Shown: in pieces, positions 1 to 4,904 of the stretch
Layout of the letters: each line of letters begins with the position of its first letter
Numbering within the stretch: position 1 is the stretch's first letter
Assembly: GCA_903925985.1 (NCBI GenBank)
Contig: CAIYHK010000120.1
Coordinates: 1 to 5,495, forward strand
Direction of reading: 5' to 3'
Length of the DNA: 5,495 nt
DNA from: an uncultured Actinomycetes bacterium
Lineage (GTDB): Bacteria > Actinomycetota > Acidimicrobiia > Acidimicrobiales > Ilumatobacteraceae
Made by a program: the position numbers and the translations under genes
Notes under the pieces: generated by a model
The model's input: the letters and a program-made list of their open reading frames with translations, nothing else
Database searches by the model: none
What the model was told of the DNA's origin: nothing

Positions 1-613
1 ACACCCAGCCAAAGATCATGAGTACAAGCAAGATGTAGGTGAGCCGCGCGGTGTTACCTCGTGGGACACCAAGGTCAACGAGTCGCTGCGTGAAGGGCTG
101 ATTCAATGCGATCAGCAACAGCAGCGATGGAAACGCCAATGTGACATCTCCAAGGCGACTGATGATTGCATCAACTATTCCTCGGCGTAGACCCGCGATC
201 ATTCCAAGTACCAAACCAACTGAGGTAGTGAGGATCGTGCCGATAGTGCCAACGAGCAAAGAAATTCTGGCGCCATAGATAAGGCGCCCGAGAATGTCGC
301 GGCCCGTTCCCGGCTCTACTCCCAACGGGTGATCCCATGAGATGCCGCCGAATGGACCCTTCGGTAGGCCGTAGTCGTTGATTGCACTTCGGTCGAGTTT
401 GTATGGATCGAGGCCAAAGATCTTGACGATGATCGGGGCAAAAACCGCCACAAAAACGAAAGCGACAATCACCCAAAACCCAATTACAGCTACACGATCT
501 CGGCGGAGTCGCGCGATGCCCAATTGGAACGGGGATAAACCCACAACATGGGTGGGGTCAACCGCCTCTTCGGCAGCCCCCTTCTTTGCGAACTTTCCCC
601 TCACACTTGCCAT
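1..613 (-). CDS. ABC transporter permease, DppC/OppC type (partial, C-terminus beyond left edge)
   Basis: Inner-membrane permease of a peptide/nickel-type ABC importer, the DppC/OppC subunit that pairs with a DppB-like permease and two ATPases. I translated it directly from the minus strand; 204 residues are visible and no stop occurs before the window edge. A charged cytoplasmic N-terminus (1-40, with LGIARLRRDR near 31-40) precedes the first membrane helix at about 41-63. A periplasmic stretch then ends in HPLGVEPGTGRDILGRLIYG (95-114), the family's typical lead-in to the transmembrane domain (usually HPLGTDxxGRDxLSR). A second helix lies at about 117-140, and DVTLAFPSLLLLIAL (156-170) matches the family core. 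Family members are about 290-330 residues, so the EAA loop that contacts the ATPase lies outside the window. The ATG at 613 is the best start, though no strong ribosome binding site precedes it. The gene is divergent from the SDR gene. The substrate cannot be told from this part. Confidence 0.93.
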   Translation of the reverse strand, partial: MASVRGKFAKKGAAEEAVDPTHVVGLSPFQLGIARLRRDRVAVIGFWVIVAFVFVAVFAPIIVKIFGLDPYKLDRSAINDYGLPKGPFGGISWDHPLGVEPGTGRDILGRLIYGARISLLVGTIGTILTTSVGLVLGMIAGLRRGIVDAIISRLGDVTLAFPSLLLLIALNQPFTQRLVDLGVPRGNTARLTYILLVLMIFGWV

Positions 614-625
614 AGTACGCCCATA

Positions 626-653
626 TTGACACCGCCCGTGAAGCCACTATCTT
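626..653 (+). promoter_or_regulatory. Predicted sigma-70-type promoter for the SDR gene
   Basis: A consensus -35 box TTGACA (626-631) is followed after 16 bases by TATCTT (648-653), which fits the actinobacterial -10 pattern TAnnnT. Transcription would begin near 660, giving an untranslated leader of roughly 49 bases before the GTG start at 709. The -35 box begins only 13 bases from the permease ATG at 613, so this promoter occupies the permease's own upstream DNA. The hexamers are seen directly; use as a promoter is inferred. Confidence 0.6.
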
Positions 654-674
654 GGGCGAGAAGCGAAAATAGTG
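645..674. repeat. Inverted repeat over the predicted -10 box and start site
   Basis: CACTAT (645-650) is mirrored by ATAGTG (669-674). The pairing continues inward past one C/A mismatch with TT (652-653) against AA (666-667), so 8 of 9 positions match around a 12-base centre. The left arm overlaps the -10 hexamer TATCTT, and the dyad centre sits at the predicted transcription start, where a repressor would block initiation. The arms are short enough to arise by chance. Confidence 0.3.
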
Positions 675-691
675 TGCGAATTAATTTGCAC
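674..691. promoter_or_regulatory. Near-perfect 18-bp palindrome, candidate operator
   Basis: GTGCGAATTAATTTGCAC reads the same on both strands at 8 of 9 base pairs; only G678/T687 breaks the symmetry. It lies between the predicted transcription start near 660 and the ribosome binding site at 698-704, a position suited to repression by roadblock or by hiding the promoter. The size and continuous symmetry resemble operators of dimeric helix-turn-helix regulators such as the TetR or GntR families. No regulator gene is visible in the window, so the family is unknown. Confidence 0.5.
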
Positions 692-697
692 CGTATT

Positions 698-704
698 AAG
701 GGGG
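698..704 (+). promoter_or_regulatory. Ribosome binding site of the SDR gene
   Basis: The purine run AAGGGGG ends four bases before the GTG at 709-711. It fixes that GTG as the start, which also gives the exact N-terminus expected for the family (VEGKVALITGAGRGQG beginning at residue 5). Confidence 0.7.
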
Positions 705-708
705 AAAA

Positions 709-1572
709 GTGGCTGGACGCGTCGAAGGAAAGGTTGCACTAATCACAGGTGCTGGCCGAGGGCAGGGTCGTTCGCACGCAGTGCGCCTCGCAAGTGAGGG
801 TGCCAACATCGTGGCAATCGATATCTGCGAACAGATTGAATCAAATCCTTACCCACTGTCATCCTCGGAGGATCTTGCTGAGACCGCACGGCTTGTTGAA
901 AAAGAGGGACGCTCATGCGTAAGCGTGAAGGCAGATGTACGTGATCTTTCCCAACTGAATGCCGCAGTCAAGCAAGGCATCGATCGCTTGGGCAAGATCG
1001 ACATCGTTTGCGCGAACGCAGGCATCTTGCCAATGGGTGCCGGTAAAGGTGCTCAGGCATATATGGACGCATTCGCAGTTGACTTCATCGGAGTTTTCAA
1101 CACCGTGCAAGCAACGATGAACATCATTCCTGACGGTGGATCGATCATCATCACTGGCTCCACCGCGGCACTGCTACCCCAGACACTTGACAATCCGGCC
1201 ATGGGTGGCGGCGGTGTTGGATACGGCGATGCCAAGAAAGCTCTCCTTCCCTTCACCGAGAAGCTTGCTCTTCAATTGGCGTCACGGTTTGTGCGCGTGA
1301 ACTGCGTCCACCCAACAAACTGCAACACTCATCTCTTGCACCATCCTGACCTGTATCGGATTTTCCGTCCCGATCTTGAGAACCCAACCGTTGATGATGC
1401 GATGCCAGCATTCATGACCTTCCAAGCAATGCCGATTCCTTATATCGAACCAATCGATATGTCGAATCTCGTGTTGTTCCTGGCATCGGATGAGTCGCGC
1501 TACATCACGGGACACCACATCCGTGTGGATGCAGGCTCATTGCTGCAGGTCCCGGGCTCTGCTCGCGCCTGA
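709..1572 (+). CDS. Mycofactocin-coupled SDR family oxidoreductase
   Basis: Cytoplasmic NAD-dependent short-chain dehydrogenase of 287 residues, acting on an alcohol or carbonyl substrate that cannot be named from sequence. The nucleotide-binding motif TGAGRGQG is at 13-20, and the acidic end of strand 2 (AIDIC, 36-40) favours NAD over NADP. An extra loop at about 41-58 (ICEQIESNPYPLSS region) is the hallmark of the mycofactocin-coupled branch, whose tightly held cofactor is re-oxidised by mycofactocin rather than exchanged. NAG is at 103-105, the catalytic Ser at 151 and YGDAK at 172-176 (Tyr172, Lys176). The usual catalytic Asn of the VNxxG motif is Asp125 here (VDFIG); from memory this also occurs in close mycobacterial relatives, but I could not check. 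The C-terminus (FLASDESRYITG, VDAG) is typical and the length normal. It is the first gene of the plus-strand group, with its own promoter. No mycofactocin biosynthesis genes lie in the window. Confidence 0.93.
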   Translation: MAGRVEGKVALITGAGRGQGRSHAVRLASEGANIVAIDICEQIESNPYPLSSSEDLAETARLVEKEGRSCVSVKADVRDLSQLNAAVKQGIDRLGKIDIVCANAGILPMGAGKGAQAYMDAFAVDFIGVFNTVQATMNIIPDGGSIIITGSTAALLPQTLDNPAMGGGGVGYGDAKKALLPFTEKLALQLASRFVRVNCVHPTNCNTHLLHHPDLYRIFRPDLENPTVDDAMPAFMTFQAMPIPYIEPIDMSNLVLFLASDESRYITGHHIRVDAGSLLQVPGSARA

Positions 1573-1591
1573 TTCGCACGCCCTCACAAAT

Positions 1592-1608
1592 AGGAAAGGG
1601 TCTCATTG
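1592..1608 (+). promoter_or_regulatory. Strong ribosome binding site leading to a TTG at 1606
   Basis: AGGAAAGGG (1592-1600) lies five bases before a TTG at 1606-1608, ideal spacing for initiation. The reading frame it opens closes after seven codons, so this site does not lead straight into the aminotransferase. It is the only good ribosome binding site in the 60-base gap after the SDR gene. Confidence 0.5.
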
Positions 1609-1629
1609 ACCCCAGCGGATAACTTCTAA
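1606..1629 (+). CDS. Possible seven-codon leader ORF upstream of the aminotransferase
   Basis: TTG at 1606 opens a frame encoding MTPADNF and ends at TAA (1627-1629). It is in the same frame as the aminotransferase, whose GTG start is at 1633, three bases after the stop. The peptide could be translated from the ribosome binding site at 1592-1600, with ribosomes then re-initiating at the GTG. It could equally be the remains of a longer N-terminus cut off by a stop codon. The peptide shows no run of regulatory codons, so amino-acid attenuation is not indicated. Confidence 0.3.
   Translation: MTPADNF
1620..1625 (+). promoter_or_regulatory. Possible -10 box for a leaderless aminotransferase transcript
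   Basis: TAACTT matches TAnnnT and ends seven bases before the GTG at 1633. That is the spacing expected if transcription starts on the G of the start codon, a leaderless arrangement common in Actinobacteria. No -35 box is seen at the right distance: TTGACC at 1606-1611 is too close. Such hexamers are frequent by chance. Confidence 0.25.
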
Positions 1630-1632
1630 AGG

Positions 1633-2871
1633 GTGAATCCGGCAACCCCCAACGAAATCCACCAGTCCGAAAAGCTGGCGAATGTCCTTTATGACATTCG
1701 TGGCCCCGTGCTGGTTGAGGCCAAGCGCCTCGAGGAGCAAGGGCACCGGATAATGAAGCTCAATATCGGCAATCCTCACCCATTTGGGTTTGAAGCGCCG
1801 GAGGAAATCATCGTTGATGTGATCCGCCATCTTCATAACGCACAGGGCTATTCCGACTCACAGGGAATTCGCTCGGCGCGCACGGCTGTGGTTCAGCATT
1901 ACCAGGAGCGCGGCATTGAAATCACCGACCCTGATCAGATCTGGCTCGGCAACGGAGTTAGCGAGCTCATCCAACTCTCGCTCAATGCTTTGCTCAATGA
2001 AGGTGACGAAGTGCTGATTCCTGCACCCGACTACCCCCTGTGGACTGCTTCAACCAGCCTTGCTGGTGGAACTCCGATTCACTATCTCTGCGATGAATCC
2101 AATGATTGGAATCCTGACGTAGAAGATATTCGCGCCAAGATCACAAGCAGCACCAAAGCAATCGTGGTTATCAATCCGAATAACCCGACAGGTGCGGTGT
2201 ACTCACGGGAGACCTTACGCCAAATTGCCGACATCGCTGTCGAGCACAACCTCATTGTGTTTGCCGATGAAATCTACGACAAGATTCTTTATGACGACGC
2301 TGAGCATCACACGTTCGCTGAACTCGCACCAGATGTTTTCGTTGTGACTTTTAATGGCCTTTCCAAGGCTTACCGACTCGCGGGGTTCCGCAGTGGCTGG
2401 ATGATGATGACTGGCCCGCGTGACAATGCGGAAAGTTATATCGAGGGCATCAACATGCTCACCAACATGCGCTTGTGTGCCAATCATCCCGCACAGTACG
2501 CAATTCAAACCGCACTGGGCGGGCGCCAGAGTATTCGTGAATTAATCCTCCCCGGTGGTCGCTTACTTGCACAGCGTGATGCTGCAGTTGAAGCACTGAA
2601 CAAGATCCCGGGTGTTTCATGTGTGAAACCACGAGGTGCGCTGTACGTTTTCCCGCGTCTTGATCCTGAGGTGTACCCAATCACTGATGATCGACGTTTC
2701 GTGCTTGATTTTCTACGCGCAGAGAAAGTGTTAGTGGTCCAAGGTACGGGCTTCAACTGGCCCAAACCAGATCATCTTCGAATCGTGACTCTCCCTTGGG
2801 CCAAGGATCTAACCGAAGCCATCGCGCGACTCGGCAATTTCCTCTCGAGCTGGAAACCACCAAAGGACTGA
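1633..2871 (+). CDS. alaA: Alanine aminotransferase, AlaA type (PLP-dependent class I/II)
   Basis: Cytoplasmic fold-type I aminotransferase of 412 residues (E. coli AlaA is about 405). AlaA interconverts pyruvate plus glutamate and alanine plus 2-oxoglutarate. Matches to my memory of AlaA run the whole length: YDIRGPV (20-26), KLNIGNPHPFGFEAP (42-56), GNGVSELI (106-113), PAPDYPLWTA (130-139), INPNNPTGAVYS (180-191), FADEIYDKILYDDAEHH (210-226), FNGLSKAYRLAGFRSGW (240-256) and GALYVFP (335-341). PLP should bind through Lys245, with Asn184, Asp212 and Tyr215 around the ring, Arg253 for phosphate and Arg383 for the substrate carboxylate; all are present. The GTG at 1633 is the first in-frame start after the TAA at 1627-1629, and a later start would remove the conserved QSEKL-YDIRGP segment. 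No well-spaced ribosome binding site precedes it: the AAAGGG directly touches the GTG. It lies 60 bases after the SDR and 2 bases before the lipoprotein gene. Exact substrate preference is inferred from family membership. Confidence 0.92.
   Translation: MNPATPNEIHQSEKLANVLYDIRGPVLVEAKRLEEQGHRIMKLNIGNPHPFGFEAPEEIIVDVIRHLHNAQGYSDSQGIRSARTAVVQHYQERGIEITDPDQIWLGNGVSELIQLSLNALLNEGDEVLIPAPDYPLWTASTSLAGGTPIHYLCDESNDWNPDVEDIRAKITSSTKAIVVINPNNPTGAVYSRETLRQIADIAVEHNLIVFADEIYDKILYDDAEHHTFAELAPDVFVVTFNGLSKAYRLAGFRSGWMMMTGPRDNAESYIEGINMLTNMRLCANHPAQYAIQTALGGRQSIRELILPGGRLLAQRDAAVEALNKIPGVSCVKPRGALYVFPRLDPEVYPITDDRRFVLDFLRAEKVLVVQGTGFNWPKPDHLRIVTLPWAKDLTEAIARLGNFLSSWKPPKD
2862..2867 (+). promoter_or_regulatory. 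Ribosome binding site that decides the lipoprotein start
   Basis: AAAGGA, inside the last codons of the aminotransferase gene, ends six bases before TTG at 2874-2876. It supports that TTG over the longer in-frame start at 2796, which would put 26 unrelated residues before the signal peptide and lie inside the aminotransferase gene. Confidence 0.65.
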
Positions 2872-2873
2872 CC

Positions 2874-4052
2874 TTGCGCATTCGCTCGTTGCTCGTTGCC
2901 ACATGCTTGCTAGCAGCTTGTGGGGACTCCACAAATGAAGCCGCCGACGTAACTGTTGAATCAACCACAACTACAGCAAGTACGACCACACTTCCACCAA
3001 CTACGACCACCACAACTTTGCTGCCACCAGATGGCAAGACCTCCGATCAGCGCGTGCTTTCTCTGGTACAGAAAATTTCTGGTGATTACTTGCAGCCAAA
3101 GAGCGTTGTCTATTCGGGAGACACTGGTCTCGTCTTTGCACAGAACATGATGTACCGCCATAACGTCAGCGTTTTTGATCGTTATGGCAACCTGATTACC
3201 GAAATCGCAGACGCAGTTGACCTCGCCGATTTTGGTGAAGGAATTCCTGGCCGTGCCACAAAGGTGAAAGGCTCACCGGTAGAAGCAGCCTTCTCCCCCA
3301 ATGGCAAATTTGCTTACGTATCGAACTACGAAATGTACGGCGACGGATGGAACCCGGTTGCCGACGATGACTGCCAAGGGCGCAATTGGGATCCGGCTTA
3401 TGTGTACCGCATCAATGTAAAGACCAAAAAGATTGATCAAGCGATACTTGTCGGTGCAGTACCTAAATTCCTCGCTGTCACTCCAAATGGAAAGCGGTTG
3501 ATTGTCTCGAACTTCTGTTCAATGGATGTCTCAATTGTTGACTTGAAATCACACAAGGAGATCAAGCGCATTCAGGTGGGTACTCATCCACGAGGGATCG
3601 CAATCACACAGGACTCCAAGACCGCGTACATCGCAGTGATGGGCACCGCACAAACCGTTGAAATCAATCTGCGGGACTTCTCCACCCTTGAGATTCCAAA
3701 TGCAGGGCAAACACCACGTCATCTTGTGTTGTCACCCGATGATCGGGTTCTATACGCAACCACCAATAAGTACAACACCGTCATTGCCACTGATACAGCC
3801 ACAAGAACAATCATTGGCACCGTGCGCACAGGTACGGAATCACGTTCCATGGTGATTTCAGACGATGGCACCGTGCTTTACGTGGTCAATTACGTGAGTG
3901 GAACTCTGCAGAAAATTCGCACGTCAGATATGACCGTGCTGCAAACGCTGGATACAGGCACGCGACCAGTTGGCATTACTTATGATCCTGAATTGCGCCG
4001 TGTGTGGGTTGCAAACTACGCAGGATCAATCTGGCTTTACGACGACAAGTAG
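2874..4052 (+). CDS. Secreted lipoprotein with YVTN/YncE-type beta-propeller
   Basis: Predicted surface lipoprotein of 392 residues. A very short signal peptide (MRIRSLLVATCLLA) leads to the lipobox LAAC at 13-16, so Cys16 should be lipidated. A Thr/Pro-rich linker follows (27-52), then a beta-propeller from about 60 to the end. Repeats of about 42 residues carry the family pattern of a Pro/Arg turn, SPNG or SPDD turns and a YVSNY/YVVNY strand: AFSPNGKFAYVSNY (139-152), AVTPNGKRLIVSN (201-213), GIAITQDSKTAYIAV (241-255), VLSPDDRVLYATTN (285-298), VISDDGTVLYVVNY (327-340) and ITYDPELRRVWVANY (368-382). An insertion at about 152-176 is rich in Asp, Gly and Trp and contains Cys167; Cys215 is the only other cysteine of the folded part, so a disulphide is possible. 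Such propellers mediate binding or act as lactonase-like enzymes; no function can be assigned. The TTG start lies two bases after the aminotransferase stop, implying translational coupling. Confidence 0.88.
   Translation: MRIRSLLVATCLLAACGDSTNEAADVTVESTTTTASTTTLPPTTTTTTLLPPDGKTSDQRVLSLVQKISGDYLQPKSVVYSGDTGLVFAQNMMYRHNVSVFDRYGNLITEIADAVDLADFGEGIPGRATKVKGSPVEAAFSPNGKFAYVSNYEMYGDGWNPVADDDCQGRNWDPAYVYRINVKTKKIDQAILVGAVPKFLAVTPNGKRLIVSNFCSMDVSIVDLKSHKEIKRIQVGTHPRGIAITQDSKTAYIAVMGTAQTVEINLRDFSTLEIPNAGQTPRHLVLSPDDRVLYATTNKYNTVIATDTATRTIIGTVRTGTESRSMVISDDGTVLYVVNYVSGTLQKIRTSDMTVLQTLDTGTRPVGITYDPELRRVWVANYAGSIWLYDDK
2952..3029 (+). other. Thr/Pro-rich linker segment of the lipoprotein gene
   Basis: Residues 27-52 contain Thr runs of four, three and six separated by Ala-Ser, Leu-Pro-Pro and closing Leu-Leu-Pro-Pro. 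The 13 Thr codons of the three runs use all four synonyms (ACC 4, ACA 4, ACT 3, ACG 2), so selection acts on the protein rather than on a simple DNA repeat. Such linkers hold a domain away from the membrane and in Actinobacteria may be O-mannosylated; modification is an inference. Confidence 0.75.
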
Positions 4053-4060
4053 TCGGCAAT

Positions 4061-4094
4061 AAGTGTGCGGAGCGACTTAGCGCCCCGCACACTT
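4061..4094. terminator. Hairpin between convergent genes, likely bidirectional terminator
   Basis: AAGTGTGCGG (4061-4070) pairs perfectly with CCGCACACTT (4085-4094). Inside, after one A/C mismatch, GCG (4072-4074) pairs with CGC (4081-4083) around a six-base loop. The hairpin sits 8 bases after the lipoprotein stop and 4 bases from the DoxX stop, so it serves both strands by position. Neither side has a real U tract beyond the two T residues closing the stem, so termination may rely on the stem alone, as in many actinobacterial terminators. Confidence 0.75.
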
Positions 4095-4098
4095 CAAA

Positions 4099-4521
4099 TC
4101 ACTTGCCGAAAAGGCTGTCAGTGATCATCGGGCCGATCACTTCAGCAGTCTTGTCAGCGCTGGCAAGGGCGGCGAACAAGATAAGGGCGGCACCAGCCAT
4201 TGACACATTCTTCATGAATGAAATCATCTCCATCGGCTTGGTCTGCTCATCGGCAGCCCAGAAGTTGTGCATCATTACTGCCATTGCCAAGAGCACCGCG
4301 GCCAGCACAAGCGCGCCAAGGTCGGCATACACACCAAGAATCACCGATAAACCACCAGCGAGCAACAAAGCACCCGACAACAGATTCGCAACTTTTGGAT
4401 ATGGGACCTTTTTGAAAGTCGCATATCCCGTCATTGCTTCGGCTTTCGTGAAGTGGTTGAGACCACCAACTACAAACATGAGTGCAAACAGCACTCGACC
4501 AATAATGAGAATTACATCCAC
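4099..4521 (-). CDS. DoxX family membrane protein
   Basis: Small integral membrane protein of 140 residues with four predicted helices at about 2-22, 44-65, 68-86 and 103-121, the usual DoxX layout and length. Family features include GRVLFALMFVVGGLNHFT (8-25) in helix 1, the short amphipathic TGYATFKKVPYPK (31-43), and AVMMHNFW with EMISFMKNVSM (81-88 and 98-108). DoxX proteins are linked to quinol-coupled or thiol/redox functions in some bacteria, but most members are uncharacterised and no reaction can be assigned. I chose the GTG at 4521 because AGGAGG (complement of 4529-4534) is seven bases upstream; an in-frame TTG at 4527 would be only one base from it and adds just two residues. It is transcribed towards the convergent terminator, 72 bases after the dehydratase gene. 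Confidence 0.9.
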   Translation of the reverse strand: MDVILIIGRVLFALMFVVGGLNHFTKAEAMTGYATFKKVPYPKVANLLSGALLLAGGLSVILGVYADLGALVLAAVLLAMAVMMHNFWAADEQTKPMEMISFMKNVSMAGAALILFAALASADKTAEVIGPMITDSLFGK

Positions 4522-4528
4522 GGCCAAA

Positions 4529-4534
4529 CCTCCT
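4529..4534 (-). promoter_or_regulatory. Ribosome binding site of the DoxX gene
   Basis: A perfect AGGAGG lies on the minus strand seven bases before the GTG at 4521. It is the strongest ribosome binding site in the window and suggests high translation independent of the upstream gene. It decides the start codon against the TTG at 4527. Confidence 0.8.
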
Positions 4535-4571
4535 GATAATCAATTGAGCCGAACGGAAAGGTTATGGAGTT

Positions 4572-4587
4572 GCTTCTGGCGAGAAGC
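4572..4587. terminator. Small hairpin after the dehydratase gene
   Basis: GCTTCT (4572-4577) and AGAAGC (4582-4587) pair perfectly around a four-base loop, 6 bases downstream of the dehydratase stop on the minus strand. There is no U tract and the stem is only six pairs, so it may be a weak terminator, a processing site or chance. The rest of the 72-base gap to the DoxX start shows only that gene's ribosome binding site and a TAACCT hexamer of uncertain meaning. Confidence 0.35.
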
Positions 4588-4593
4588 GGATAC

Positions 4594-4899
4594 TCAATAA
4601 CTTCCTGATTTGTAAAGGTTTGAGATCGCTCTTGCTAGCTCTACGTCGGCATCCGAAACACCTTTTGTCACATGTGTCGACGCATGAATGGTGACGAGCC
4701 CGGGGTATCGAATATCAATGTCTGGGTGATGGTCAACGGCATCTGCAAGCACAGTGATTGCAGATGCAAACTCTCCAGCTGCAGCAAAAGTCGGCAGATG
4801 GAAATTTGCGACTAAAGCGGTGTCAATGTATTCCCAGTCATCAACACCGGTCTCGTGGTGCAACTGTGCAGGGCTGATGGGGACATAATTGCGCGCCAT
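4594..4899 (-). CDS. Pterin-4a-carbinolamine dehydratase (4a-hydroxytetrahydrobiopterin dehydratase)
   Basis: Cytoplasmic enzyme of 101 residues that removes water from 4a-hydroxytetrahydropterin, recycling the pterin cofactor of aromatic amino-acid hydroxylases (EC 4.2.1.96). The signature DHHPDIDIRY is at 56-65, with His57 and His58 as the expected catalytic pair, and STHVTKGVSDADVELA at 74-89 supplies the third active-site His76 and the conserved Gly-Val-Ser-x-x-Asp end. One extra residue lies between the motifs compared with mammalian PCD as I remember it. FHLPTFAAAGEFASAITVLAD (33-53) matches the family's first strand and helix. The N-terminal 25 residues are less typical. I chose the ATG at 4899: the frame runs further upstream, but into the coding region of the neighbouring gene. 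It starts 5 bases after the SGNH-domain stop, so the two are probably co-transcribed. No pterin-dependent hydroxylase is visible, so the physiological substrate is uncertain. Confidence 0.88.
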   Translation of the reverse strand: MARNYVPISPAQLHHETGVDDWEYIDTALVANFHLPTFAAAGEFASAITVLADAVDHHPDIDIRYPGLVTIHASTHVTKGVSDADVELARAISNLYKSGSY

Positions 4900-4904
4900 A
4901 GCAA

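Larger units (their letters stand above)
614..708. promoter_or_regulatory. Divergent intergenic region between permease and SDR genes
   Basis: This 95-base spacer separates the starts of two divergent genes and must carry promoters for one or both. Reading right it holds a clear promoter-like pair of hexamers, two inverted repeats and a purine-rich ribosome binding site, listed separately. Reading left I found no convincing promoter for the permease. A TATTTT hexamer (complement of 666-671) has no matching -35 box, so the permease may use a weak or regulated promoter. Confidence 0.6.

Noticed and set aside
171..476. Minus-strand 101-residue frame inside the permease
   Set aside because: It is another frame of the permease gene, whose continuous family-like translation runs from 613 to the left edge.
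548..742. Plus-strand 64-residue frame spanning the divergent spacer
   Set aside because: It covers the promoter and SDR start in the wrong frame and has no family resemblance.
1581..1600. CCCT...AGGG as a terminator between the SDR and aminotransferase genes
   Set aside because: Only four pairs with a 12-base loop and no U tract; too weak.
2796..2873. Longer 5' end of the lipoprotein gene, starting at 2796
   Set aside because: It would overlap the aminotransferase gene and put 26 residues before a clear signal peptide and lipobox. The TTG at 2874 has a well-placed ribosome binding site.
2952..3029. Thr-rich tract as a simple-sequence repeat prone to slippage
   Set aside because: The Thr codons are mixed among all four synonyms, so the DNA is not a regular repeat.
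2753..3037. Minus-strand frame rich in Val and Ser opposite the aminotransferase end and lipoprotein start
   Set aside because: Its Val-rich composition is just the complement of the Thr codons of the linker; no ribosome binding site or family resemblance.
4522..4527. TTG at 4527 as the DoxX start
   Set aside because: Only one base from AGGAGG, too close for initiation; the GTG at 4521 has seven-base spacing.
4004..4600. Plus-strand 198-residue frame across the DoxX gene
   Set aside because: It is antisense to a clear DoxX protein, runs through the terminator hairpin and starts inside the lipoprotein gene; no recognisable domain.
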